Under the pieces are notes generated by a model, which was given only the letters and a program-made list of their open reading frames with translations, did not search any database and was not told the origin of the DNA. A stretch of DNA of 64,000 nt from Bacteroidales bacterium (GTDB lineage Bacteria; Bacteroidota; Bacteroidia; Bacteroidales; UBA1715): the NCBI GenBank assembly GCA_016714605.1, contig JADKDL010000002.1, positions 400,881-464,880 of the forward strand, read 5' to 3'. This document shows positions 10,265 to 19,996 of the stretch, in pieces (the stretch's first letter is position 1; each line of letters opens with the position of its first letter). The position numbers and the translations under genes were made by a program.

Positions 10265-13200
10265 TTGAGCTTTGTTTTAGTGTTATTGCTATTACTCTAT
10301 TCTGTTTTTAAATTAAGTATTGTACAAACTTATTTAACAAATACAATTGCACAATTGCTTTCAGAAAAACTTGAAGTAAAAGTAACTATTCAAAAAGTTG
10401 ACTTTGTTTTTTTTAATGGATTGCAATTAGATCAAGTTCAAGTTTCTGGTATTAAAGGTGATTCGCTCTTTTTTGTAAATAGATTTATTCTTAAAATCAG
10501 TGATGTAGATTTTTTTGAACGTAAAGTTACGATTACCGATATTGAACTATCAAATGCTATTTGTACTATTCAAATAGATTCAATTGGAAATTCAAATTTT
10601 GATTTTTTAAAAAATATAATAAATTCATCCTCCTCCGATTCTACTTCTGCCGCATGGTCGGCAAGTGTAAATGGATTGATGATTAAAAATGCTAAGGTGA
10701 GCGTATCACAAGCTATTAAATCGGAAGTGATTGATGGCGAAATAGATTTTTCTAATTTGCAGTTTGATAGTCTTAATTTCTATGCCAATAATATTACATT
10801 TGAAAATAATATTTCTCATTTTATTGTTGATAATCTTTCCTTTAAAGAGAAGTCTGGTTTGAAAGTTAAAGATTTTGACGGTCGTTTTTTTATGAATGGA
10901 AACACCATAAATATGAGTAATGTTTCTTTAAATTTAAATAATTCAATCATTAAAGCCTACTTTCTCGATTTTTCTTTCGAAACATTTAAAGACTTTAGTA
11001 AATTCTCTGAAAAAATAAATATTAAAGCAACTTTTGAAGATGCCGTAGTTTATCCTTCCGATTTTAAGTGTTTTTATAGTGCATTAGTTAGTTTTGAAGA
11101 TGCTATCCGTTTTTCTGGAAATATTAACGGAACCGTTCACGATTTTAAAGCCAAAGATTTTAGGATTTGGTATGAAAAGAACTTCTTTTTTCATGGAGAT
11201 ATAGATATGAGTGGTTTGTCGGATATTCATAACACCTATATTTTTATAGATGTAAAAAGAATGTTTACAAACGCTCAGAAATTTAACAGTTCGAAAATTG
11301 AAAAAGTATTAAAGATTAAAAAAGTAATTATTCCCGAAGAACTTAAAAGATTAGGTCAGCTTGAATATAAAGGCAATCTTACCGGATATATCAACGATTT
11401 TGTTTCTTATGGAAAACTTACTACAGAAAGAGGTGTATTGGCTACAGATATCGCGGTTAAAACCGATTCAATAACTTCAAATACTATCTTAAAAGGGAAG
11501 CTTAAAGCTTTAAATTTCGAACTAGGCAATGTTTTAAACAATCCCTTGTTTGGTAATTTAAGTTTAAATATAGGAATTGATGGTTTATTTGATTGGAAAA
11601 ATAACATAGATGCTTATGTTAAAGGATCTATTTCAGAGCTTGTTTTTAATAATTATTCTTATTCTGGAATTAAATTAGATGGGCATATTTCTAAAAATTT
11701 ATTTGATGGTGAATTGTTGATTAATGATAAAAATATCAATCTAGATTTTAAAGGAGTTCTAAATATAAAAGGTGCAGTTCCTGAACTAGATTTTACTGCG
11801 GTTGTTAAAGGGGCAAATTTAGCTGCTTTGAATTTGGTTAAAGATTCACTTTCTAGTTTTTCGGCAGATATTGAAGCTTCTTTTTTTGGTAAAAATATAG
11901 ATGTCTCTAGAGGAAATGTTTGTGTGAGAAATCTCGAATATTCAAATAAAAATAGTGTTTTTATTCAATCGCAGGCAGATTTAATTGTAGATATGTCGGA
12001 AAAAGAAAAGCATATTCAATTACAATCTCAACTTATTGATTTTACTCTGAATGGAATGTTTTCTTTTAAATCTATTTTGATCAATTTTGATTTCATCTTG
12101 CATCATTATATTCCTTCATTGCCTCATTTAAAGGATTATAAAAACACATCTGATATTGCTGATTTTACTTTTAGTTCGCAAATAAAAGATGCTGATAATT
12201 TTTTCTTGACATTTTATCCGCAATTTGCAATTGCAAATAATTCATATATTGGAGGTAAGTATGTTTCCGAGGATAATTATGTGCAAGTAAATGCGGATTT
12301 TGCATATGTGAATTTCAATGATTATTCATTTAAAAATGTATCAATAAATACAGAAACAGAAAATGATGTGCTTGCCTTAAATTCCGTATTTGATTGTACT
12401 GTTTATAAAACAGAATTTGAAAAAGTTAAAGCTTCTGTTTTCTTGCAATCTGATACTATAAAATCAAAAATTGAATGGGCCAGTCAAAAAGCAGGTAAGT
12501 TTGCGGGAGAATTATCGTTTTCTGCTCTTTATCAACGTATTGATGAAAAAAATATTTTAGGTGGAATAATAGATAGTGGATCTTGTACTGTAAAAGATTC
12601 TGTATGGAGATATTCTGAAACTAAGTTTAATATATCAGAATCTGGTGTTGTGATTGATGGTTTTAAAATTGAAAATAAAACAGAAGCAATATCGGTAAAT
12701 GGCAAAATTACAAAATCAGAGACTGACACCTTGCTGGTTTCTATTAGAGATTTTCAATTGCTTAATCTAAAGCCATTTATAAATTATGAGCGATTCCTTT
12801 TTGAAGGAGTTTTAGATTGTAATATCTATCTTCAATCGGCATTGCAAAATCCTAAACTTACCTCAGATTTGGTTGTTGATAGTTTAATTCTGAATAAAGA
12901 AAGAATTGGTAAATTATTGGTTAAATCTAGATGGAATCAACAAAGAGAAGCTTTAGAGTTGGATGCAGAGATTGAAAAAAGTTTCATAAAAATGGCTACT
13001 CTTAAAGGAGATATCTTTATGTCTACTAAGAAGTTAGCATTGAATTTGACTCTTGACAATCTCTATTTATCGGCTTATAAATCGCTCTTAAAATCTTCAC
13101 TCAAAGAACTTAAAGGATATGCCAGCGGTAATATTTCTGTTCTTGGGCAAATTGATAAACCTCTTTTTTATGGCGATATTTTTTATAAAGGGCGGTGGAT

Positions 13201-14711
13201 TTACTTTGAAAACGCTTAATTCTCCTTTTACAGTCTCTGGTAAATGTAGTTTTTTAGGACAGAAGATTGTTTTCGACAATAATACTTTGAGAGATAATAA
13301 TTTAAACATGGCTAAACTCAATGGCTATTTAGATTTTAGTCCTTTTCCTAATTATCTTTATGATATATCTATCGAGGGTACTAATTTTCTGGCTTTAAAT
13401 ACTACAAGAAAAGATAATGAAGATTTCTATGGAACGGTCTATGTCGATGGTATTATTAATATCATTGGTGATTCGTTTCGTTCTGATTATAATATTGTTG
13501 CAAAAACAACAGGAAAGTCTGTTTTTAGTATTCCAATACTATCATCAATGGGAGAAATAAACAGTAATTTTATAGATTTTGGAAATTATAATGCCGACTC
13601 TGTTGCAAATCTTAAAAAAAAGGAAAAAGAAATTGGCTCGGAGTCTAATATTAGTTTTGATTTAGAAATAACGCCCGATGTTTTGATTCAAATTGTATTA
13701 GATGAAGTAGCCGGAGATATTATTAAAGCTCGTGGTACAGGCGATTTTAATATTATTTATAACTCAAAAAACGATGTTAATATATTTGGTGAATATCAAA
13801 TAGATAATGGAGATTATCTATTTACATTAAGAAGTATTGTAAATAAAAAATTTGATATTGAGCCCGGAAGTACGATTCTCTGGACTGGTGATCCTTATAA
13901 GGCCGATATTAATTTAAATGCAATATATAGAACCAAATCATCATTATCAAATTTGATGAGATTAGTTGGCGATACTACTGACCGATACAAAAAGCGAGTG
14001 CCTGTTGAGTGTGTTATCGGTCTGAAAAATGAATTAATGAACCCTGAAATTGAACTTAATATAACTGTACCTACTGTAAATGAGGCAAATGAGATTATTA
14101 CTAGTTTGTCAAAAGAAGATAAGAGTATGCAGTTTATGTTTCTTTTGGTTTTTAATAACTTTTTTTACGATCCTAATAATCCTAATAACTTAGAACTTTC
14201 TGGCAATTCAAACGCTCTGAACGTTACAACCATGGAGCTTTTATCTAATCAGGTAAGTAATTGGTTGTCTAAAATTAACAGTGAATTTAATATAGGAATA
14301 AATTACAGACCCGGTAATGAAATAACTACTGATGAAGTTGAAGTGGCACTATCAACTCAATTGCTGAAAGATAGAGTTTCGGTGAGTGTAAACGGAGTTA
14401 CCGAGTTTGGAGTTCAAGGTACCAATGATGCAGGAGAAGCTACAAAGAGTACCGAAATAGTTGGTGACGTGAATATTGAGGTAAAACTCAATAAGAAAGG
14501 CAATCTAAGACTTAAAGGTTTCTCTCGTTCTAGCAATGATCCTTTTGATGAATCGAACTCATCTACTCAAGGTCTAGGCTTTTTTTATACAAAAGAATTT
14601 AATTCATTTGCCGATCTTGTCAAAAAAAACAAAAAAGCAAACAAAGAAAATTATAGAGACAGTATCTTACAGCGAAAAATAAATTCAGATACTGTAATAA
14701 ATCGTCAATAA
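10265..14711 (+). CDS. tamB: TamB-family translocation/assembly or lipid-transfer protein (one frameshift)
   Basis: About 1480 residues with an N-terminal membrane anchor (SFVLVLLLLLYSVF), then a very long beta-rich periplasmic body and a C-terminal DUF490/TamB domain (GDYLFTLRSIVNKKFDIEPG, then LNITVPTVNEANEI). TamB-like proteins bridge inner and outer membranes, and are linked to outer-membrane protein assembly and bulk phospholipid transport. An extra G near 13190 breaks the frame; the second frame continues with KGGGFTLKTLNSPFTVSG. No ATG is in frame after the stop at 10211. The first usable codon is TTG at 10265, but the coding frame extends upstream with a lysine-rich stretch expected before a membrane anchor. 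The true start may therefore lie near 10214-10223 and be hidden by a base error or be an unusual codon. Confidence 0.82.
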
Positions 14712-14785
14712 TTAAGAAATATACTTAGGTTCATTTCTTATTCTTTTATAACTTTGATATATATAATCTTAAAAAATCTATTATT

Positions 14786-16318
14786 ATGTTTTTGGCAATG
14801 GTAATTTTATTTGTTCTAGGCTATTTTTTTATAGCACTGGAGCATACTGTGAAAATTGATAAGGCTGCTACAGCATTGTTGTTAGGAGTGGTCTTATGGA
14901 GTGTCTACGTGTTAAATGGATTTGATATCCTTGGGCAGGGTTTTAGTGAAGCATGGACAAAGCATGGTGGTGGTAATTTAGAACATGTTGTTGAGTTTAT
15001 TAAAGGTGATTTAGAACATCATTTGATTGAGATTTCTGAAATTCTATTTTTCCTTCTTAGCGCTATGACAATAGTAGAAGTTGTTGATAGACATGGCGGA
15101 TTCAAAATAATTACAAACTTAATTAAGACAACTAAAAAAGTAAAGCTGTTATGGATTTTTAGTATTCTTACTTTTTTCATGTCGTCGGTGCTAGATAATC
15201 TTACAACAACTATAGTAATGTTAGCATTGCTTCGTAAATTGGTTGGTGATAAGAAAGAAAGATGGTTTTTTGCTTCAATGGTTGTGTTAGCTTCTAATGC
15301 TGGTGGTGCATGGTCACCTATTGGTGATGTAACTACGATAATGTTTATGGATGGTGAACAAACATTCGCTGGAGCTATGTATTAAAGATACTTTTTGGTG
15401 ATTTAACATCATTATTAGTTCCTCTACTATTGTATTGAGCTTATATTAAAAAGTAATGTTGTTGCTCCTGAAGTCATTGCCGACGAAAATAATGAAGAGC
15501 GGGTTTCAAGTAAAGAGTCAAATTTATTATTTGTTTTAGGGGTGAGTGCTTTATTGTTTGTGCCTGTATTTAAGACAGTTACACACCTTCCTCCTTATTT
15601 AGGAATGTTGTTTGGACTCAGTATTATTTGGATTACTACTGAAATAATGCATCGAAAAAAATCTGAAGCGTTTAGAAAAAAATTCAATGTAATAGCTATT
15701 TTAAAACATGTAGATGTTGCAACTGTATTCTTCTTTTTAGGAATATTATCGGCAGTTGCAGCATTGCAGTCAGCAGGTCATTTATCTGTATTAGCAAATA
15801 CATTAGATGTAAACATAGGAAATGTATATGGAATTAATATTGCAATCGGTATATTATCTTCAATTATTGATAACGTGCCGTTGGTTGCAGGTGCAATGGG
15901 AATGTATTCAGTTATGCCCGATTTTGTAGTAAATTTAACTCCGGAATTACTCGTTTACCTTAAACAAATTCAGTTTTCACAAATAGGCGAGTTGTCTGTT
16001 GGAGTAAATTCATTGTTAAGTCCCGAAATTCTTGCAGGATTAAAACAACTTAGTGCCGAAGATTTCCGCATACTTCAAACAATAGAAGCCGATAAATTAT
16101 CATATGCAAAAGAATTTGTTGCTGATGGCAATTTTTGGAAGTTTTTAGCGTATTGTGCCGGTACAGGTGGTAGTATTCTTATTATTGGTTCGGCAGCCGG
16201 TGTTGCAGCAATGGGGTTAGAGAAAATTGACTTTGTTTGGTATTTGAAAAAAATTAGTTGGATTGCACTTTTAGGTTATTTATCTGGTGCAGTTGTCTAT
16301 ATACTCATGTTTGCATAA
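14786..16318 (+). CDS. nhaD: NhaD-type Na+/H+ antiporter (frameshifted)
   Basis: Polytopic inner-membrane protein of about 510 residues. Hallmarks are SVLDNLTTTIVMLALLRK with a membrane-embedded Asp, SNAGGAWSPIGDVTTIM, and the second half-repeat IIDNVPLVAGAMGMY. These belong to the ion transporter (IT) superfamily NhaD group, which expels Na+ in exchange for H+. The first frame stops at 15385, and conserved sequence resumes after two small breaks (ILFGDLTSLLVPLLL, then SNVVAPEVIADENNEE) into the 15542-16318 frame. A TAACTTTG box at 14759-14766 lies 20 bases before the ATG. It is followed by two hairpins, so it is probably transcribed alone. Confidence 0.87.
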
Positions 16319-16332
16319 AATATTTGAATTGA

Positions 16333-16420
16333 AAATGTTTTTGATAGTTCAAATTCAAAAACATTTATATACTTTCTTTAAATGGGATATACTTTTTATT
16401 ATGTATATCCCGTTTTTTTT
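16333..16420 (+). terminator. Two consecutive hairpins after nhaD
   Basis: Hairpin 1 has AAATGTTTTTGA (16333-16344) pairing with TCAAAAACATTT (16355-16366). Hairpin 2 has GGGATATAC (16384-16392) pairing with GTATATCCC (16403-16411), followed by G and eight Ts, a standard intrinsic terminator. Confidence 0.7.
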
Positions 16421-16465
16421 ATAACTTAGCACTAATAAATAGGTTGAATAAAGCTAATATATGTT

Positions 16466-17178
16466 ATGAACATTACTCAGGGATTATTGCAAATAAAGCA
16501 AATTAGTGATACAATTGCAGAACAAGTGGGCGGTATGGCTAATGAAGTTGTAAAAGAAGAATTGAATTTGTTTGATATGACTTTAAAAGGAGGTTGGATA
16601 ATGATACCAATTTTCATCATGTCTATAATTTCTGTTTATATATTTATTGAACGTTTTATGTCCATTCAACGTGCTGCAAAAGAAGATAGTACGTTCATGT
16701 CAGAGATTAAGAATTATATAACTCAAGGCAAGGTAAATGAAGCAATGGCTCTTTGCAAATCCAATCAGAGTACTATAGCTAGAATGATAGAAAAAGGAAT
16801 ATCAAGAATAGGACGACCTCTACCAGATATAAATGCAGCAGTTGAGAATGTTGGAAAACTTGAGGTGGCAAAGCTTGAGAAAGGCTTACCTACTTTAGCA
16901 ACAATTTCAGGAGCAGCACCTATGGTTGGTTTCTTGGTACGGTAATGGGTATGATTGTAGCATTTTACGATATGGCTAATGTAGAAGGTGGAAACCTAAA
17001 CGTTTCGGTACTATCTAATGGTATTTATACTGCAATGGTAACCACGGTTGCCGGTCTTATTGTTGGTATTACTGCATATTTAGGATATAATATTTTAGTT
17101 TCTAAAGTAGATAAAGTTGTTTATCAGTTAGAGCTAAGAACAACGCAGTTTATGGATTTATTAAATGAACCAATATAG
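16466..17178 (+). CDS. exbB: ExbB/TolQ/MotA-type proton channel subunit (one frameshift)
   Basis: Inner-membrane proton channel that, with ExbD, energises TonB. Residues about 46-66 form the first membrane helix (WIMIPIFIMSIISVYIFIE). The conserved ISGAAPMVGFLGTV...MGMIVAFYDM block and the last helix VTTVAGLIVGITAYLGYNIL follow. A missing G near 16938 shifts the frame between GFL and GTVMGM. It ends two bases before exbD, so the two are co-transcribed. About 40 residues precede the first helix (MNITQGLLQIKQISDTIAEQ), a short N-terminal extension seen in several Bacteroidota ExbB proteins. Confidence 0.87.
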
Positions 17179-17180
17179 CT

Positions 17181-17570
17181 ATGTCTATAAAATCTAGAAA
17201 TAAGGTAAGTGCTGAATTCAATATGTCATCAATGACAGATATTGTATTCTTGTTGTTGATTTTCTTTTTAATTACTTCAACAATGGTTAATCCGAACGGA
17301 TTATTGGTATCTTTACCTAAAAGCTCAAATCAACCTTCGCAGAAAACTGCAACCGCTGTAACAATTACTTCCGATTTGCAATTTGCTGTAGAACAAGAGT
17401 ATGTGCCATTTGAATTGTTAGAGTCTGCACTCAAAGCTAAATTGGCTGGTAACGACCAACCTGCAATAGCTATACATGCCGATAAAACAGTGACCATAGA
17501 AAATCTTGTAAAAGTTATGGATATGGCAACAAGAAATAAGTGGAAAGTTGTTTTAAGAACAACACCTTAA
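17181..17570 (+). CDS. exbD: ExbD/TolR biopolymer transport protein
   Basis: 129 residues with a single N-terminal membrane helix that contains the essential Asp (MTDIVFLLLIFFLITSTM) and a periplasmic ExbD domain (IAIHADKTVTIENLVKVMD). It partners ExbB in the proton channel. It starts two bases after exbB and ends ten bases before tonB, consistent with a three-gene operon. It is intact, unlike its neighbours. Confidence 0.9.
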   Translation: MSIKSRNKVSAEFNMSSMTDIVFLLLIFFLITSTMVNPNGLLVSLPKSSNQPSQKTATAVTITSDLQFAVEQEYVPFELLESALKAKLAGNDQPAIAIHADKTVTIENLVKVMDMATRNKWKVVLRTTP

Positions 17571-17580
17571 CGTTTTTTTT

Positions 17581-18443
17581 ATGACAGGAAATAATAAAAA
17601 TAGTGCTTTAATTGGAGCAGTATTGTTTCACGTAATTCTGATTCTGATACTGATATTCAGCACCCTTTCTACACCACCACCCACATTTCCCGACCCAGAG
17701 GGTATAACGGTAGATATAGGTATGGATGAGACTGGAATGGGTGAGACTGAGCCTTTATTCAATCCAAATCCTGAACCTATTACTCCTGTTACTGAAACAG
17801 AAACCGAACCTGTATCTGAACCCGAAGTAGCTGATAATTCCCCACTTACTCAGGAAGATGATTCTCCTACCGAGGAGGAAATTAGAAAAGAAAAGGAACT
17901 TGCAGAAAAGAAAAAATAGAGAAGATTAGGAAAGAAGAGGAAAGAATAAAAAAAGAAGAAGAAAGAAAATTGCTTGAAGAGGAGAGAAAAAAGAAAGAGC
18001 AAGAAGACGCTGCTAAAAAGGCATTACAAGATAAAATGAATAAAGCATTTGGTCAGAATACATCTGGCAATTCCGGTTCTCAGGGTACTGCCGGAGGTAC
18101 TGGAAATCAAGGTAAACCCGATGGAGTAGCCGGCGCCAATAACTATAAAGGAGGAGGCTCTGGAAATGGATATGCTTGGAGTCTTGATGGTAGAGGTGTG
18201 AGGGGCAGTTTTCCGCAAGCTAAAACCGGAATTCAAGTTGAAGGCAAAGTAGTTGTTGAAATATTGGTTGATAAACAAGGTAATGTAATTAAAGCTACAC
18301 CCGGCGCCAAAGGTTCTACCACCGCCAACGAAGAGCTATTTAAAGCAGCACAAGAAGCAGCTATGAGAGCAAAATTCACCACAACCGAGTCTGATGCTAA
18401 TTGGCAAAAAGGTTATATTACTTATATTTTTGATTTGCAGTAA
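17581..18443 (+). CDS. tonB: TonB-family energy transducer (one frameshift)
   Basis: Layout is typical of TonB: a short cytoplasmic end, a membrane helix (ALIGAVLFHVILILILIFS), a Pro/Glu-rich stretch, a Lys/Glu coiled segment, a Gly/Asn-rich linker and a C-terminal TonB domain (EGKVVVEILVDKQGNVIKA, AAMRAKFTT). The frame breaks in an A-run near 17915; the skipped segment (17920-17969) still reads as lysine/glutamate-rich coiled coil. It would couple the ExbBD proton motive force to outer-membrane TonB-dependent receptors. A TolA-like role is the alternative; the C-terminal domain favours TonB. Confidence 0.83.
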
Positions 18444-18565
18444 ATTACTTTCTAAATCGATTTTTTCAAAGTAAAACCCTTAGTCTCTGCTAAACCAAAA
18501 CGAGCGGAGGAGGAATGGTGTAGTGGCTTCTATTCCATTTAGTATTTAAAAATAATGACAAAATC

Positions 18566-19075
18566 ATGAGATTTCTATCATTAATTTTCATATTATCTTT
18601 AAATTCAATACTTGTATTGAGTCAAGAGAGTTTCATTTATTATCAAGATGGTCGACTTAAAATGGACACAAATCTTGTAGTAGAAAAAAGAGTTGTTAGG
18701 GTTTTCAATTTGAGTGAAATGGGTTTATTGGAAAATATTTATTCCAATTTAGAATATCCTAATTCTTCAAAATTTGCAGTAGAAGGGTTAGTTATTGTTC
18801 AGGTTGATATTAATGATGAGAACAAAATATCTTATAAGATTATTAGATATGCTGACCAAACTTTATCAAATGCAGCTGTAAAGGCACTTGAAACAAGTAT
18901 TATTTTAGATTTCTTTTCAAACAAAAAAAAACCTATAAGATTTTATATACCTTTTATGTTTCAAATATTGGATGATTCATTTTATGATGATTTAAAAAAT
19001 AATAATTCAATTGTTATACGAGGTGCATATGGTGCTTTAAAATCTTATATGGTTCCAATTAATAATAAAAAATAA
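18566..19075 (+). CDS. Secreted protein with a TonB C-terminal-like domain
   Basis: 169 residues. The first 20 form a signal peptide (MRFLSLIFILSLNSILVLSQ). Residues about 60-140 resemble a TonB_C domain: YPNSSKFAVEGLVIVQVDI, then LSNAAVKALE and IRFYIPFMF. There is no membrane anchor after signal cleavage, so it is probably a soluble periplasmic TonB-domain protein rather than an energy transducer. It lies 120 bases downstream of tonB and may be a diverged relative. The function is not known. Confidence 0.55.
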   Translation: MRFLSLIFILSLNSILVLSQESFIYYQDGRLKMDTNLVVEKRVVRVFNLSEMGLLENIYSNLEYPNSSKFAVEGLVIVQVDINDENKISYKIIRYADQTLSNAAVKALETSIILDFFSNKKKPIRFYIPFMFQILDDSFYDDLKNNNSIVIRGAYGALKSYMVPINNKK

Positions 19076-19169
19076 AGGTGTTGCCTCGGACTTTATGAAG
19101 TAAGGGTAAAATATTGTTTTTAAAGGCATGGGTTACAAGTTTGCACTATCTGTGGAAGTTATAATTGAA

Positions 19170-19416
19170 AACTAGGTTTTAGAATTTTAAAAAGCAGTAA
19201 TGGAGCAGTCCATCACTGCTTTTTGAATTTTGTAAACTAGGTTGTGGTCAGCTCGAAAACTAAGTAGTGGTCACTGCCAAAACTTAGTTTATGAAGTTTG
19301 AAAACTAGGTTTACGTGTTCGCCACAACTAGGTTTTCGTTCTCATGAGAACTAGGTTTACAAATATTGAAAACTAGGTTTACAAAACTCAAGAACTAGGT
19401 TTACAAATTTTACTTG
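19170..19416 (+). repeat. 22-23 bp periodic array of an ACTAGGTTTACA half-unit
   Basis: Units begin (A of ACTAGG or variants ACTAAG, ACTTAG) at 19236, 19259, 19282, 19304, 19327, 19350, 19372 and 19394; spacings are 23, 23, 22, 23, 23, 22 and 22 bases. Each unit has a 10-12 base conserved half and a variable 10-11 base half. An outlying unit at 19170 is 66 bases before the first and is separated from it by a hairpin. No ORF spans the array. The regular phase near two helical turns suggests a protein-binding array or an expanded mini-repeat; it is too short for CRISPR. Confidence 0.7.
19189..19224. terminator. Strong hairpin inside the repeat patch
   Basis: AAAAAGCAGTAATGGA pairs with TCCATCACTGCTTTTT around a GCAG loop, with a single mismatch in a 16-base stem. 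A and T runs flank it, so it could end transcription on both strands. Confidence 0.55.
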
Positions 19417-19427
19417 TTTTATAGTCA

Positions 19428-19475
19428 CTCTGTTAGGCGAAGCGTCTCTGTTAGGCGAAGCGTCCTCGCTTCGTC
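19428..19475. repeat. GC-rich 18-bp tandem duplication with an inverted copy
   Basis: The 18-mer CTCTGTTAGGCGAAGCGT occurs at 19428 and again at 19446. It is followed by the reverse complement of its core (CGCTTCG, near 19467), giving a small stem around GTCCT. It stands out against AT-rich flanks and sits just upstream of the transposase remnant. Confidence 0.6.
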
Positions 19476-19625
19476 TAAGCATTCAAGGCCTCTGGCCTGT
19501 TTTAAGAAAATGTTTCCATTTTCAAGCCAGCATTTTCCCGTGAGAAAAGCTTCACTTATTTGAATAAGAAAGCTATATTGCACTCCAAAGAAAAAAATAT
19601 ATTTGCGAAGCATCAAAACGCACAA

Positions 19626-19993
19626 ATGAGAATCATAAACCCCATATACGACCAAGCTTTAAGTACCCCAACGATCGCTACATTCTGGACATTGACGATG
19701 CCGCAGACGATAACGATATTGCCACAATAAAAGAATACCTGCACCGCGCCACCGAAGATGAGGAAATGCTTCTAAAACTGGAATTTGAAGAAGATGTAGA
19801 AAAAGAATTCCAAACCTTAGAAATGAATTTGGAGAAAGAACGCTCTGAGAAAGAACAAGCTTTGGTAGAAAAAGAACAAGCACTAGAAACCTTGAAGTCT
19901 ACTATAAAGAGCCTGCACTCAATGAACATGTCTCTTGAACAAATAGCTTCAATTACCGGCAAAGACATCGATTTTGTGAAACAGGTGCTTTGA
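19626..19993 (+). pseudogene. Remnant of a PD-(D/E)XK nuclease-family transposase (internally deleted)
   Basis: The ATG at 19626 gives MRIINPIYDQA, the usual beginning of this widespread Bacteroidota transposase/Rpn-related family. About ten residues later the sequence jumps, in another frame, to the C-terminal part: RYILDIDDAADDNDIATIKE, LHRATEDEEMLLKLEFEED, a Glu/Lys coiled coil with EKEQALVEKEQALE repeats, and LEQIASITGKDIDFVKQVL at the end. Full-length members have about 300 residues; here roughly 120 remain and the nuclease core with its catalytic residues is missing. It ends three bases before the convergent pepD stop. The element is inactive by itself. Confidence 0.75.
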
Positions 19994-19996
19994 AAA

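Noticed and set aside
10505..14700. Antisense ORFs of 60-75 residues inside tamB
   Set aside because: They have no motifs or start context, and lie opposite a clear coding frame; they are shadows.
19236..19416. Possible CRISPR array
   Set aside because: Constant part is only 10-12 bases, variable part 10-11 bases, and no cas genes are in the window; repeats of 23 bases or more with spacers near 30 are needed.
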